From: Pseudomonadota bacterium | GTDB taxonomy: Bacteria; Pseudomonadota; Gammaproteobacteria; Burkholderiales; Gallionellaceae | DNA: 64,000 nucleotides | Reading direction: 5' to 3' | Assembly: GCA_021821945.1 (NCBI GenBank) | Contig: JAJZTF010000004.1 | Span: 104,990 to 168,989, forward strand | Shown: one piece after another, positions 42,596 to 52,584 of the stretch | How the letters are laid out: each line of letters opens with the position of its first letter | How positions within the stretch are numbered: position 1 is the first letter of the stretch | Program-made: the position numbers and the translations under genes | Notes under the pieces: generated by a model | Database searches by the model: none | Seen by the model: only the letters and a program-made list of their open reading frames with translations | Told to the model about the DNA's origin: nothing

Positions 42596-43474
42596 TCAGG
42601 GAGCGATGACGTAGCGGTCCCGCCCGTCAAGCTTCCCCTGGTACAGGGCGACATCCGCGCGCTTGATCGCGCTTGAAAGCTCCTCGAATTCCCCCGCCTG
42701 GGCCATGCCCAGCGTCACCGTCATCGGGAAGGATAGCGCATCCATCGGCGTTTCGCGTATCGTGGATACCAGCCGGCTTGCGGACTTCTCGGCATCCGCG
42801 GCGGAATCGCACCGCATCAGCCAGAGGAATTCTTCTCCGCCGAAGCGGTATAGCGGTTCGTTGTCCCGCAACACGGATTTCAGGGTGTGGGCCAGCTGCT
42901 GCAGGACCAGGTCTCCCGCAGGATGGCCGTGCTCGTCGTTGATGCGCTTGAAATGATCGACATCGATCAAGGCCACATAGACCCTCGTATGATTGCGCCT
43001 CGCGTCCTTCATGCAAAGCGCATAATCCCTCTCGATGCCGTGGCGCAGGGGCAGGCCTGTCAGGGGATCATGCCTCACCGCATTGGAGATGCAAAGCGTT
43101 TTCAGCCTTGCTAGCAGCGTGAGGAGCTCGGACTGCGAGCGCTCGAATCTCTCGAGATCGAATACCCTGCCAGCTTCCCCCTTCATCACGTCCGCGCATA
43201 TGCTGCGCATCGCATCGTGCATGAACTGATGCAGCCTCTCGACCTGGGGCACGGACTCCGGGTCGAGCTCCTCGAAGCGCTCTACGTTCAGCCTGAACCA
43301 GTGACCGAACTGGCATAGCGTGTGGGCGACGGGCGACATCACATCATCGCCGGGCGCCGTATGCAGCACGGCGCAGCGCAGTATGCGCCTCGTCCAGTCC
43401 ATGTGGGCCTCGATTGCAGCATCGAATTCTACGATGAATTTGTCTGTATGGCCGGCAGGTTTCAGCATGATCAT
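42596..43474 (-). CDS. DgcZ-like diguanylate cyclase with zinc-binding CZB domain
   Basis: The 292-aa protein has an N-terminal CZB domain: His in AIEAHMDW, CQFGHWF and LHQFMHDAM supply the 3His/1Cys zinc site. A GGDEF domain with intact GGEEF follows (LYRFGGEEF). The inhibitory site is RDNE rather than RxxD, as in E. coli DgcZ. Zinc should inhibit the cyclase. The exact start is open: ATGs at 43510, 43474 and 43468 are all possible. Confidence 0.9.
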   Translation of the reverse strand: MIMLKPAGHTDKFIVEFDAAIEAHMDWTRRILRCAVLHTAPGDDVMSPVAHTLCQFGHWFRLNVERFEELDPESVPQVERLHQFMHDAMRSICADVMKGEAGRVFDLERFERSQSELLTLLARLKTLCISNAVRHDPLTGLPLRHGIERDYALCMKDARRNHTRVYVALIDVDHFKRINDEHGHPAGDLVLQQLAHTLKSVLRDNEPLYRFGGEEFLWLMRCDSAADAEKSASRLVSTIRETPMDALSFPMTVTLGMAQAGEFEELSSAIKRADVALYQGKLDGRDRYVIAP

Positions 43475-43503
43475 CCGATCCCGTTGACGCAGGGTTGCAT
43501 TCT

Positions 43504-43528
43504 GGTGCAATTAGGAATATTTTGCACC
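43504..43528. promoter_or_regulatory. Possible enhancer (upstream activating) dyad for a sigma54 promoter
   Basis: GGTGCAA and TTGCACC form perfect 7-bp arms around 11 bases. Further TTGCA/TGCAA units lie on both sides (43488-43548). The centre is about 150 bases upstream of the sigma54 promoter at 43664, the usual distance for an enhancer-binding protein. It is also directly upstream of the DgcZ-like gene, which it might serve too. Confidence 0.5.
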
Positions 43529-43663
43529 ATGCAGATGCATCCTTTTCCTGCAGGACAGCCTGAAGCCGGGCGGCCGTCGAAACCGGGAACACCCTTATCC
43601 GACCAGAGAAACGCAGGGAAAGCCGGCATCCGGCTGGCCCGGCGATGAAGTGCGCCCGGCTGG

Positions 43664-43679
43664 TGGCACGACATTTGCT
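43664..43679 (+). promoter_or_regulatory. Consensus sigma54 (RpoN) promoter before the 60-aa gene
   Basis: TGGCACG, four bases, TTGCT matches the -24/-12 consensus at every conserved base, with GG and GC exactly 12 apart. The start codon of the small gene is 47 bases downstream, leaving a leader of about 35 bases. Confidence 0.8.
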
Positions 43680-43726
43680 GATCATGTCTTGCAGTTTCCA
43701 TTAATTTTTGGGATTGGGAGATCATC

Positions 43727-43909
43727 ATGGTGAACAGCCTGCAAACCAAATACGCAACCTGTGCAATCGCGGCATCGTTGCTGTTTCTGATGTGTCCGGA
43801 CAAGCGCAGCAGCGAACAGATCAAGGACGATGCGATAGCGGAAGAGATGTCACTGCACCCTGAGTACAATCCGGACGACATGCACTACTACTACGATTCG
43901 CAGATGTGA
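43727..43909 (+). CDS. Small sigma54-controlled protein of unknown function
   Basis: The 60-aa protein has a short hydrophobic stretch with a Cys (CAIAASLLFLMCPDKR, residues 12-27), then an acidic tail (EEMSLHPEYNPDDMHYYYDSQM). It may be a membrane-anchored or exported peptide; no family is recognised. GGGA lies before the ATG. A consensus sigma54 promoter precedes it and a stable UUCG hairpin follows its stop by six bases, so it is very probably a real, regulated gene. Confidence 0.65.
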   Translation: MVNSLQTKYATCAIAASLLFLMCPDKRSSEQIKDDAIAEEMSLHPEYNPDDMHYYYDSQM

Positions 43910-43915
43910 GGGGCG

Positions 43916-43931
43916 GCCGCCTTCGGGCGGC
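43916..43931 (+). promoter_or_regulatory. UUCG-capped hairpin after the small gene
   Basis: GCCGCC-TTCG-GGCGGC is a six-bp all-GC stem with the extra-stable UUCG tetraloop, six bases after the small-gene stop. There is no T-run, so it is more likely a 3' mRNA stabiliser or partial stop than a full terminator. Confidence 0.6.
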
Positions 43932-43982
43932 ACACTGGCGCAGACCTCCGCAAAGGATGATAATGCGGAGGAGGAGTTTCAA

Positions 43983-44519
43983 ATGCGCCCTGGATCACAC
44001 ACGAACTATCTTGCAGGTTATCCCGAGCAGCTGGTGCAGAATGCGCGGGAGCTGATCGGGCAGGGCAGGCTTGCAGGGATGCTGCTGCGCAAATATCCTC
44101 ACGCGCATCAGGTTCGCACGGACAAGGCGCTGTACGATTATGTGATGCGGATCAAGCAGGATTTCCTGCGAAACGCGGGACGCCTGAACAGGGTGGCCTA
44201 CGACAGCGACCTGCATGTCGTGAACCGCGCGCTGGGCATGCATGCGGGCGTCTCGCGCATACAGGGGTCGAGGCTCAAGGCCAGCCGCGAGATCAGGATC
44301 GCCTCACTCTTCAGGGACATGCCCCAGGAATTTCTGCGCATGATCGCCGTGCACGAGATTGCGCATTTCAGGGAGCGCGAGCACAACAGGGCCTTCTACC
44401 AGTTCTGCACCCACATGGAGCCTGAATACCTCAAGCTGGAATTCGAGGTCAGGACCTATCTCTCCTATCTGGCCCAGGGCGGTTCGCCGCTCTGGAGCGG
44501 TGCTGCAGGTCTGGCATGA
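43983..44519 (+). CDS. YgjP-like metallopeptidase (DUF45)
   Basis: The 178-aa protein carries the zinc motif HEIAHFREREHNRAFYQFC near residues 123-141; both His of HExxH and the later His are present, as in YgjP/SprT-like proteins. The physiological substrate is unknown. A very strong ribosome site (GGAGGAG) precedes the start. Its stop overlaps the ppsR start by four bases, so the two are translationally coupled, which is not an arrangement with an obvious functional reason. Confidence 0.8.
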   Translation: MRPGSHTNYLAGYPEQLVQNARELIGQGRLAGMLLRKYPHAHQVRTDKALYDYVMRIKQDFLRNAGRLNRVAYDSDLHVVNRALGMHAGVSRIQGSRLKASREIRIASLFRDMPQEFLRMIAVHEIAHFREREHNRAFYQFCTHMEPEYLKLEFEVRTYLSYLAQGGSPLWSGAAGLA

Positions 44520-45334
44520 GCAGGCGGACCGTGATCTTCATCTCGGATGGCACCGGGATCACGGCAGAGACGCTGGGCAATGGCCTGCTCTCGCAGTTCG
44601 CCGGCATCGATTTCCGCCCCGTGAGATTCCCGTTCACGGACAGCATGGAAAAGGTCGAGAACTGCCTGCTGCGCATGGAGGAGATAAGCAGGCAGGACGG
44701 CGTGCGCCCGCTGGTGTTCATGACGCTGATGAACGAGGAGATCAGCGGCAGGCTGCGTACCGCCGATGCGCTGTTTCTGGACCTCTTCGATGCCTTCATC
44801 TCGCCGCTGGAGCATGAGCTCGGGCAGCGCTCAAACCACAGCGTGGGGCGCAGCCACGGGCAGGAGAACCGCGAATACGCGAGGCGCATCGCGGCGATGA
44901 ATTTCGCGCTGGCCCACGATGACGGCGTATCGGCGGCGGATCTGAAGAGCGCCGACGTGATCCTCGTGGGGGTTTCGCGCTGCGGCAAGACGCCGACCAG
45001 CCTTTACCTTTCTCTGCAGTTCGGCCTGATGGCGGCAAACTATCCGCTGATACCCGAGGATTTCGAGCGAGACACGCTCCCTCTTCCGCTGCTCCCCTTT
45101 CGCGACAAGCTTTATGGGCTTACCATATCGCCAGAACAGCTGCACCGCATCAGGGAGGAGCGCCGCCCCCACAGCAAGTATGCATCGCTTGCCAACTGCA
45201 GGATCGAGGTGGCCGCCGCAGAAAGCCTGATGCGCCGCGAAGGGATCACCTGGTTCGACATGACCTCGCGTTCCATAGAGGAAATGTCGGCGCACCTGAT
45301 GCAGGCGGTCAGCAGGAGAGCAAACGGTATATAA
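44516..45334 (+). CDS. ppsR: PEP synthase regulatory kinase/pyrophosphorylase
   Basis: The 272-aa protein switches PEP synthase off by ADP-dependent phosphorylation of a Thr and on by phosphate-dependent removal. The start [20 protein letters not shown] and the P-loop GVSRCGKTP (residues 152-160) are family signatures. Length is normal. It precedes ppsA by 19 bases, so regulator and target are made together. Confidence 0.95.
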   Translation: MSRRTVIFISDGTGITAETLGNGLLSQFAGIDFRPVRFPFTDSMEKVENCLLRMEEISRQDGVRPLVFMTLMNEEISGRLRTADALFLDLFDAFISPLEHELGQRSNHSVGRSHGQENREYARRIAAMNFALAHDDGVSAADLKSADVILVGVSRCGKTPTSLYLSLQFGLMAANYPLIPEDFERDTLPLPLLPFRDKLYGLTISPEQLHRIREERRPHSKYASLANCRIEVAAAESLMRREGITWFDMTSRSIEEMSAHLMQAVSRRANGI

Positions 45335-45353
45335 CGATTCGGAGAGACTCAAC

Positions 45354-47702
45354 ATGCATCGATATGTCATCCCATTCCAGTCGCTCGGCATCTCTGACGT
45401 CGAGATCGTTGGCGGCAAGAACGCATCCCTGGGCGAGATGATCCGGCATCTGGGCGAGGCGGGCGTCTCCGTGCCCGGGGGGTTTGCCACGACGGCGGAT
45501 GCCTATCGCGACTTCCTTCATGAGAACGGGCTGGACGAGCGCATCGCGGAAGCGTTGTCCACGCTCGACGTGTCGGACGTGGAAAGGCTTGCCAGGACAG
45601 GCGCCGAGATAAGGAGCTGGATCGCCGGCGCGGCGCTGCCTTCGAGGCTGGAGCAGGAGATACGCGAGCACTACGGGAGGCTCATGGAAGGGGGGGATGC
45701 GAGCGTCGCGGTGAGATCCTCGGCGACCGCGGAGGACATGCCTGATGCCTCCTTTGCAGGCCAGCAGGAAACCTTCCTCAACATCCACGACATAGACAAC
45801 GTGCTGCATGCGGTAAAGGAGGTCTTCGCATCGCTCTACAACGACAGGGCGATCTCTTATCGCGTGCATACCGGCTATACCGGGCATGTCGCGCTTTCCG
45901 CGGGCGTGCAGCGCATGGTGAGATCTGACCTCGGCGCATCGGGCGTGATGTTCACGCTGGATACGGAGTCGGGCTTCCGCGACGTGGTCTTCATCACCGC
46001 AAGCTACGGCCTTGGAGAGATGGTCGTGCAGGGATCGGTGAATCCGGACGAGTTCTACGTGCACAAGCAGAAGCTGGGAGAGGGGCGTCCCGCCATCCTG
46101 AGGCGCAGCCTGGGTTCAAAGATGCAGCGCATGGTCTTCGACGAGAAGCGCTCGGCGGGTGTCTCGACCAGGGTCGAGGAGGTGCCGCCCGGGATGCGCG
46201 GGAGCTTCTCGATTTCGGACTCCCATGTGCTTGAGCTTGCGCGCCATGCGATGGCGATAGAAAAGCATTACGGAAGGCCCATGGACATAGAATGGGGGCT
46301 GGACGGGGAGGATGGCAGGCTCTACATACTGCAGGCGCGCCCCGAGACCGTGCAGTCGCAGACGGCGGCAGGTGTGGCCGGAAAATACCGGCTTTCACGG
46401 CGCGGCGAGGTGCTGGTCGAAGGGCGTGCGATAGGCCAGAAGATAGGGGCGGGACGCGTGAGGCTGGTGGCCGACATAGCCGAGATGGGCAGGGTGGAGG
46501 CAGGAGACGTGCTGGTCACGGACATGACCGACCCCAACTGGGAGCCGGTGATGAAGAAGGCGGCTGCCATCATCACAAACCGCGGCGGCCGCACCTGTCA
46601 TGCCGCCATCATCGCGAGGGAGCTTGGCATACCCGCGATCGTCGGCTGTGGGGACGCCACCGGGGTCCTGACAGACGGTGAGATGGTCACTGCTTCCTGC
46701 GCGGAGGGGGACACGGGCTATGTGTACCGCGGCAGCCTTCCCTTCGACATCGTCGCTGAAGACAGGGAGGCGCTGCCCGCCCTGCCGGTCAAGCTGATGC
46801 TGAACGTGGGCAACCCCATGCTGGCTTTCGAATTCGCAAGGCTTCCTTCCGCGGGCATAGGACTTGCCCGCCTGGAGTTCGTGATCAACAACATGATAGG
46901 CGTGCACCCCAAGGCGGTTCTGGGTTATGACAGCCTGCCGGAAGGCCTGCGCGGACAGGTCGCCGCGAAGGCGGCGGGCTACAGCAGTCCGGTCGATTTC
47001 TATGTGGAGAAGATGGCCGAAGGGGTGGCCACGCTGGCCGCGGGATTCTGGCCGCGTCCGGTGATCGTCCGCCTTTCCGATTTCAAGTCTAACGAATACA
47101 GGAAGCTCGTCGGCGGAGAACTCTTCGAGCCATTGGAAGAGAACCCGATGATAGGCTTCAGGGGGGCCGGGCGCTATGTCGTCGACAGGGAATCCTTCGA
47201 GCTCGAATGCCGCGCGATGAAGAAGGTGCGGGAGGAGATGGGATACACCAACGTCGAGATCATGGTGCCTTTCGTGCGCACCGTCGAGGAGGCCAGGGAG
47301 GTGATAGGCGCGCTCGAAAGAAACGGGCTCAGGCGCGGGGAAAACGGGCTGCGCCTGATCATGATGTGCGAGATCCCTTCGAATGCGCTTCTTGCGGAGG
47401 ACTTCCTGCAGCATTTCGACGGCTTCTCGATAGGTTCGAACGACCTGACCCAGCTGACCCTGGGGCTGGACCGCGATTCCAGCCTGGTCGCGGACAGGTT
47501 CGACGAGAGGAACCCGGCGGTCAAGGCGCTTTTGGAGATGGCGATTTCCGCCTGCAACCGCATGGGGAAATACGTCGGCATCTGCGGCCAGGGGCCGTCC
47601 GACCATTCCGATTTCGCAATCTGGCTGATGGAGCACGGCATACAGAGCATATCGCTGAACCCCGACACGCTGCTCGACACCTGGCGCAAACTCGCCCGCT
47701 GA
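45354..47702 (+). CDS. ppsA: Phosphoenolpyruvate synthase
   Basis: The 782-aa enzyme makes PEP from pyruvate and ATP for gluconeogenesis. An N-terminal ATP-grasp domain ([34 protein letters not shown]) leads to the swivelling phosphohistidine domain with His416 ([15 protein letters not shown]). A C-terminal TIM barrel follows ([29 protein letters not shown]). The Thr just before His416 is the expected target of PpsR. Confidence 0.97.
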   Translation: MHRYVIPFQSLGISDVEIVGGKNASLGEMIRHLGEAGVSVPGGFATTADAYRDFLHENGLDERIAEALSTLDVSDVERLARTGAEIRSWIAGAALPSRLEQEIREHYGRLMEGGDASVAVRSSATAEDMPDASFAGQQETFLNIHDIDNVLHAVKEVFASLYNDRAISYRVHTGYTGHVALSAGVQRMVRSDLGASGVMFTLDTESGFRDVVFITASYGLGEMVVQGSVNPDEFYVHKQKLGEGRPAILRRSLGSKMQRMVFDEKRSAGVSTRVEEVPPGMRGSFSISDSHVLELARHAMAIEKHYGRPMDIEWGLDGEDGRLYILQARPETVQSQTAAGVAGKYRLSRRGEVLVEGRAIGQKIGAGRVRLVADIAEMGRVEAGDVLVTDMTDPNWEPVMKKAAAIITNRGGRTCHAAIIARELGIPAIVGCGDATGVLTDGEMVTASCAEGDTGYVYRGSLPFDIVAEDREALPALPVKLMLNVGNPMLAFEFARLPSAGIGLARLEFVINNMIGVHPKAVLGYDSLPEGLRGQVAAKAAGYSSPVDFYVEKMAEGVATLAAGFWPRPVIVRLSDFKSNEYRKLVGGELFEPLEENPMIGFRGAGRYVVDRESFELECRAMKKVREEMGYTNVEIMVPFVRTVEEAREVIGALERNGLRRGENGLRLIMMCEIPSNALLAEDFLQHFDGFSIGSNDLTQLTLGLDRDSSLVADRFDERNPAVKALLEMAISACNRMGKYVGICGQGPSDHSDFAIWLMEHGIQSISLNPDTLLDTWRKLAR

Positions 47703-47751
47703 TGCCGGACGCCTGAATATTCGGTAAGATGGCGGCTTTGGATGATCCATC

Positions 47752-48912
47752 ATGAAGATACACGAATATCAGGGCAAGGAAATCCTGCGCCAGTACGGCG
47801 TGCCCACGCCTCGGGGTGTTGCCTGTTTCAGCGCGGACGAGGCAGTCGCGGCAGCCCAGAGCCTGGGCGGCGTCTCATGGGTGGTCAAGGCGCAGATACA
47901 TGCCGGGGGAAGAGGCAAGGGCGGCGGGGTTAAGGTCGCACGCAGTCTGGACGAGGTGCGTCAGTTCGCAGGCCGGATGCTGGGCATGAGACTGGTGACG
48001 CACCAGACAGGACCGGAAGGCCAGGTCGTAAGGAGGCTGCTGGTCGAGGAGGGGATCTCGATCGATCGCGAATTCTATCTCGGCATGGTGGTCGACCGCG
48101 AAAGCCAGCGCGTCGCGCTGCTTGCGAGCAGCGAAGGCGGCATGGAGATAGAGGAGGTCGCCAGGGAAAGCCCGGAGAAGATATGCACGGTGCGCATAGA
48201 CCCCGAGACGGGACTGACGGGGAAGGATGCGGAGGAGGCTGCGCGCTCGATCGGCATCGAGGATGCCAAGGGTGCTGCAGGCCTCTTCCAGAATCTCTAC
48301 AGGGCCTTCGTCGAGAAGGATGCGATGCTGGCCGAGATCAATCCGCTGGTGCTGACCTCGAATGGCTCGCTGCTCGCGCTGGATGCGAAGTTCAATTTCG
48401 ACTCCAATGCGCTCTTCCGCCATCCCGAGATCATCGCCTACCGCGATCTCGACGAGGAGGACCCGGCCGAAATCGAGGCGTCGAAATTCGATTTGAGCTA
48501 CATCTCTCTGGACGGGGACATCGCCTGCCTCGTGAACGGCGCGGGTCTTGCGATGGCGACCATGGACATCATCAAGCTCTATGGCGGAAATCCCGCAAAC
48601 TTCCTTGACGTGGGAGGGGGGGCAAGCCGGGAGAAGGTGACCGAGGCTTTCAAGCTGATGCTGAAGAATCCCAGGCTGAAAGCGATCCTCGTCAACATAT
48701 TCGGCGGCATCATGAGGTGCGACGTGATCGCGGAGGGCATCGTCGCCGCGGTGCGCGAGGTGCATCTGGAAGTCCCGCTGGTGGTGAGGCTGGAGGGGAC
48801 CAATGTGGAGCTGGGGAAGAAAATACTGGCGGATTCCGGGTTGCCCATCATCGCCGGAACCGACATGGCTGACGCCGCGCAGAAGGCGGTTGCAGCGGCT
48901 AGGGGAGCGTAA
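47752..48912 (+). CDS. sucC: Succinyl-CoA synthetase beta subunit
   Basis: The 386-aa subunit has the ATP-grasp fold ([42 protein letters not shown]) and the CoA-ligase part with [20 protein letters not shown] and [16 protein letters not shown]. It binds nucleotide and succinate and works with SucD in the TCA cycle. Its stop shares one base with the sucD start (TAATG), so the subunits are coupled. It starts 49 bases after ppsA. Confidence 0.97.
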   Translation: MKIHEYQGKEILRQYGVPTPRGVACFSADEAVAAAQSLGGVSWVVKAQIHAGGRGKGGGVKVARSLDEVRQFAGRMLGMRLVTHQTGPEGQVVRRLLVEEGISIDREFYLGMVVDRESQRVALLASSEGGMEIEEVARESPEKICTVRIDPETGLTGKDAEEAARSIGIEDAKGAAGLFQNLYRAFVEKDAMLAEINPLVLTSNGSLLALDAKFNFDSNALFRHPEIIAYRDLDEEDPAEIEASKFDLSYISLDGDIACLVNGAGLAMATMDIIKLYGGNPANFLDVGGGASREKVTEAFKLMLKNPRLKAILVNIFGGIMRCDVIAEGIVAAVREVHLEVPLVVRLEGTNVELGKKILADSGLPIIAGTDMADAAQKAVAAARGA

Positions 48913-49793
48913 TGTCCATACTCATCGACAGGAACACGAAGGTCATGACTCAGGGCATGACAGGCAAGGTAGGGCAGTTCCACACGACGAACTGCATCGC
49001 CTATGCCAACGGGGCAGACTGCTTCGTGGCGGGGGTCACGCCCGGAAAGGGGGGGCAGAGCTTCCAGAATGTGCCGATCTACGACAGCGTGGCTGAGGCG
49101 AAGAAACAGACGGGTGCCACCGTATCGGTGATCTACGTTCCGCCAGCCTATGCGGCGGCGGCGATAGACGAGGCGGTCGATGCGGATCTGGACCTCGTGA
49201 TCTGCATCACCGAGGGCATCCCCGTTCACGACATGATCAAAACCAGGAGAAGGATGCAGGGCAGGCGCACCAGGCTCATCGGCCCCAACTGCCCTGGACT
49301 CATCACGCCCGACGAGATCAAGATAGGCATCATGCCTGGCCACATCCACAGGAAGGGGCGCATAGGCGTGGTCTCTCGCTCGGGCACTCTGACCTACGAG
49401 GCGGTGGGGCAGCTCACGGCGCTGGGCCTTGGGCAGTCATCGTGCGTGGGGATAGGAGGGGATCCGATCAACGGCATGAAGCATGTGGACGTGATGAGGC
49501 TCTTCAACGACGATCCTGAAACCGATGCGGTGATCATGGTGGGGGAGATAGGCGGCAGCGACGAGGAAACCTGCGCGCGCTGGATAAGGGACAACATGAA
49601 AAAGCCCGTGGTCGGCTTCATCGCGGGCCTCACGGCGCCGCCCGGAAAGCGCATGGGACATGCGGGCGCGATCATCTCCGGAGGACAGGGGGGGGCTGAG
49701 GAAAAGCTCGCCGTGATGGAGGAATGCGGGATACACATCACGCGAAATCCCGCCGAGATGGGACGCATGATGCAGAAGGTGCTGAAAGGGTGA
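48912..49793 (+). CDS. sucD: Succinyl-CoA synthetase alpha subunit
   Basis: The 293-aa subunit binds CoA ([37 protein letters not shown]) and carries the phosphohistidine in [19 protein letters not shown] near residue 250. Length matches the family (about 290). A weak hairpin (GGTGAA/TTCACC) overlaps its stop but has no T-run, so read-through into the following TerC gene is possible. Confidence 0.97.
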   Translation: MSILIDRNTKVMTQGMTGKVGQFHTTNCIAYANGADCFVAGVTPGKGGQSFQNVPIYDSVAEAKKQTGATVSVIYVPPAYAAAAIDEAVDADLDLVICITEGIPVHDMIKTRRRMQGRRTRLIGPNCPGLITPDEIKIGIMPGHIHRKGRIGVVSRSGTLTYEAVGQLTALGLGQSSCVGIGGDPINGMKHVDVMRLFNDDPETDAVIMVGEIGGSDEETCARWIRDNMKKPVVGFIAGLTAPPGKRMGHAGAIISGGQGGAEEKLAVMEECGIHITRNPAEMGRMMQKVLKG

Positions 49794-49837
49794 AGGGTTT
49801 TTCACCTGCCTGCTCTTCCTGATTTGAAAGGGATGCG

Positions 49838-50575
49838 TTGCTAGAGATTTTTTCAGGCGGCCAGATATGGGCGGATGTGCTGAAGATCATCGCGATCGAT
49901 CTCTTGCTGTCAGGAGACAATGCGGTGGTGATCGCGCTGGCCTGCCGCAATCTGCCGGACGAACAGCGAAAGAAAGGCGTCATTTTCGGGATGATGGGTG
50001 CGGTCCTGCTGCGCATCGTCCTGACCTTCTTCGCGGTCGGCCTCCTGTCCGTTCCCTACGTCAAGTTTCTGGGCGCGATCCTGCTCCTCTGGATAGGGGT
50101 GAAGCTGATACTGCCCGATGAAAAGCACGGCGAAGGAAACGTGAAGGCGGACACGAGGCTGATGGGGGCGGTCAGGACCATCATCGTCGCCGATTTCGTG
50201 ATGAGCCTGGACAACGTGCTTGGCGTTGCCGCGGCTGCCAGGGGCAATGTGCTCCTGCTGGTGATGGGGCTTCTGATCAGCATCCCCCTGATCGCATGGA
50301 GCAGCCAGCTTGTGCTGAAGCTGATAGACCGTTTCCCGTTCTTCATCTATGCGGGGGGTGCGCTTCTGGGATATGTGGCGGGAGAGATGCTGCTGGCCGA
50401 GTTTCCACTGTTGATCGAAGACTATCCGCACTGGCTCCTGCCCGTGGGGTGTGCAATCCTGGTGCTGGCTGCGGGATTTTATCTCGCGCGCAGCATGCCC
50501 GCGGCGCGCGGCGCATATGACCTTGTGGACGAGAAAATCGGCGCGGGCAACGAGATCAAGGGAGGCGGAAAATGA
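49838..50575 (+). CDS. TerC/YjbE-family integral membrane protein
   Basis: The 245-aa protein has about seven membrane helices and the two family motifs with paired Asp: DLLLSGDNAVVIALACRNL near residue 22 and DFVMSLDNVLGVAAAARG near residue 120. Relatives are linked to tellurite resistance or manganese export and metal loading of secreted enzymes. It starts with TTG at 49838; no ATG gives the conserved N-terminus. It overlaps the UspA gene by four bases. Confidence 0.87.
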   Translation: MLEIFSGGQIWADVLKIIAIDLLLSGDNAVVIALACRNLPDEQRKKGVIFGMMGAVLLRIVLTFFAVGLLSVPYVKFLGAILLLWIGVKLILPDEKHGEGNVKADTRLMGAVRTIIVADFVMSLDNVLGVAAAARGNVLLLVMGLLISIPLIAWSSQLVLKLIDRFPFFIYAGGALLGYVAGEMLLAEFPLLIEDYPHWLLPVGCAILVLAAGFYLARSMPAARGAYDLVDEKIGAGNEIKGGGK

Positions 50576-51006
50576 ACCCATGCAGGATGTTGATCCCCTA
50601 TGACGGAACCGAGGGCGCGAAGCGCGCCCTGGAATATGCGATCGGCAGCAGCGAGCTCTACAGGCAGCCCCCATCGCTTCTGCTGCTCAACGTGCAGTGG
50701 AAGGTTGCGACCGGCAACGTCAAGCTCTTCATCAGCCAGGAGACCATCGACGGCTACTACAGGGAGGAGGGGCTCGCAGCCTTGGCCTCCGCTCGCGAGA
50801 GGCTGGATGCGCTCGGACTGTCTTACCGGTATCATATCAGCGTAGGCACGCCGGCCGACACGATAGCGCAATATGCGCGCGAACAGGGCGTTGACCAGAT
50901 CGTGATGTGCAGAAAGGGCAGGGGGGGATTGCAGGAATTCCTGCTGGGCTCGGTGGTGGCCCGCGTGCTGCATCTGGCGGAATGCCCGGTGCTGCTGGTC
51001 ATGTAA
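50572..51006 (+). CDS. Universal stress protein (UspA family)
   Basis: The 144-aa protein has the Usp fold: MLIPYDGTEGAKRALEYAI at the start, a late VDQIVMCRKGRGGLQEFLLGSVVARVLHLAECPVLLV that holds the G-x9-G-S ATP-binding pattern. It probably binds ATP and acts as a cytoplasmic sensor. It is coupled to the TerC gene before it and lies eight bases before the phosphatase gene. Confidence 0.88.
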   Translation: MNPCRMLIPYDGTEGAKRALEYAIGSSELYRQPPSLLLLNVQWKVATGNVKLFISQETIDGYYREEGLAALASARERLDALGLSYRYHISVGTPADTIAQYAREQGVDQIVMCRKGRGGLQEFLLGSVVARVLHLAECPVLLVM

Positions 51007-51014
51007 GGGCGGAT

Positions 51015-51821
51015 ATGGGACTCGAAGAATCGCTGGAGGTTGCGGCGCGCACCGATTCCGGCATGGTGCGTTCCCACAATGAGGACAGCATCGCCGTGGA
51101 TCAGGCGTGCGGCCTGATGGTGCTCGCCGACGGCATGGGGGGCTACAACGCGGGAGAGGTCGCAAGCGGCATAGCCGTGTCCGTGATGATGGCCCAGATA
51201 GCGCCTGCCGTGAGGGAGGGGCCGCTAAACGATGCGAACGCGGTTTCCCTGCTGGAACGCGGCGTGAACATGGCCAATTCCTCGATATTCGAGGCGGCGC
51301 AAAGCGACGCACAGTACGCTGGGATGGGCACGACCGTGGTCTCTGCGCTCTTCTTCGACAACCGGGTTGCGGTGGCCCATGTGGGCGATTCGCGCCTCTA
51401 CAGGCTGCGCGGAGGGGTGATAGAGGCCATCACCCGCGACCATTCGCTGTTGCAGGAACAGTTGGATTGCGGGATGATCACCGCCGATGAGGCCAGGCAC
51501 TCGCAGAACAGGAACCTCGTGACCCGCGCGGTCGGCATAGACGCGGAGCTCGATGCCGAGATCCACCTTCACGAAGTGCTGGTGGGAGACATCTACCTGC
51601 TCTGCTCCGACGGGTTGAACGACATGCTGGAGGACGAGGATATAGGCCTGATACTGCACTCGATGCAGGGGAATCTCGAGCTCGCGGCCGATCAGCTGAT
51701 ACAGTCTGCAAACGACAACGGCGGCAAGGACAATGTTTCGGTGATACTGGTGAAAGTGAAGCAGGAGTTTGCGAGGCCGCGCAGCCGGCTTTCAAAGTTG
51801 TTCAACTGGTTGAGGAAGTGA
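51015..51821 (+). CDS. PP2C-family serine/threonine phosphatase
   Basis: The 268-aa metal-dependent phosphatase shows the PP2C motifs in order: RTDSGMVRSHNEDSI, LMVLADGMGGYNAGEVAS, VAHVGDSRLYRLRGG, ITRDHSLLQEQL and LLCSDGLNDMLED, then NGGKDNVSVILVKV. All metal-binding Asp residues are present. I took the Met at 51015, since the upstream codons overlap UspA. An FHA protein follows 13 bases later. No Ser/Thr kinase gene is in the window. Confidence 0.93.
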   Translation: MGLEESLEVAARTDSGMVRSHNEDSIAVDQACGLMVLADGMGGYNAGEVASGIAVSVMMAQIAPAVREGPLNDANAVSLLERGVNMANSSIFEAAQSDAQYAGMGTTVVSALFFDNRVAVAHVGDSRLYRLRGGVIEAITRDHSLLQEQLDCGMITADEARHSQNRNLVTRAVGIDAELDAEIHLHEVLVGDIYLLCSDGLNDMLEDEDIGLILHSMQGNLELAADQLIQSANDNGGKDNVSVILVKVKQEFARPRSRLSKLFNWLRK

Positions 51822-51834
51822 GGGAAGGCGCGAC

Positions 51835-52551
51835 ATGACCGCAAAAATGATACTGAGCCTGGATGGCGTGGTCCTCCAGGAATGTCTGCTTGACAAGGAG
51901 CGCATGACGATAGGCCGCAGGGACGACAACGACATCGTCATCAACAACCTGGCCGTGAGCAGCCATCATGCCGCGATCATCACGATCATGAACGATTCCT
52001 TCATCGAGGATCTGGACAGCACCAACGGCATGATGGTGAACGGCGAATCCCTGAAGAAGCGCTTTCTGCAGAACGGCGATCTGGTCGAGATCGGCAAGTA
52101 CAAGCTGAAGTACATCAACGACAAAATCAGCAAGACGACCGCCGAGGACTTCGAGAAGACCATGGTGATGCGCGGCTCGCTGCAGGGAATCAGGAAGGCG
52201 GACAAGGCGGACGATACGCTCGTGAAGATGCCGGAGCCCGAGGCAAAAGAGAAGGCGCCCGCCGAGATCGCCAGGCCTCCAGAGCCGCTGCGCGGGGCGA
52301 TACAGATACTGAACGGCCCGAATGCGGGGCGCGAACTGGAGCTCGTGAAGAGTCTGACCACGCTTGGCAAGCCGGGCGTCCAGGTGGCGGTGCTGACGCG
52401 CAGGCCGCAGGGGTATTTCATCACCCATGTCGAGGGAGAAAGTTACCCGTCCGTGAACGGGCAGTCCATAGGCACCCATCCGCGCGCGCTGAACGACCAT
52501 GATCTGATCGAGCTGGTCGGCATCAAGATGGAGTTTTTTCTGAAGGTCTGA
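51835..52551 (+). CDS. FHA-domain protein
   Basis: The 238-aa protein has an N-terminal FHA domain (residues 5-100) that should bind phosphothreonine: MTIGRRDDNDIVINNLAVSSHHAAIITIMNDS and DLDSTNGMMVNG carry the conserved Gly-Arg, Ser-His and Asn residues. The second half (GAIQILNGPNAGRELELVKSLTTLG) looks like a second, degenerate FHA. With the phosphatase before it, it suggests a Thr-phosphorylation switch. Confidence 0.9.
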   Translation: MTAKMILSLDGVVLQECLLDKERMTIGRRDDNDIVINNLAVSSHHAAIITIMNDSFIEDLDSTNGMMVNGESLKKRFLQNGDLVEIGKYKLKYINDKISKTTAEDFEKTMVMRGSLQGIRKADKADDTLVKMPEPEAKEKAPAEIARPPEPLRGAIQILNGPNAGRELELVKSLTTLGKPGVQVAVLTRRPQGYFITHVEGESYPSVNGQSIGTHPRALNDHDLIELVGIKMEFFLKV

Positions 52552-52584
52552 CGAACGGCGGGGCTTGAAAATGCGGGGAGAAGC

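Noticed and set aside
49789..49806. A hairpin at the sucD stop as terminator
   Set aside because: GGTGAA/TTCACC is a weak stem that includes the stop codon and has no T-run after it.
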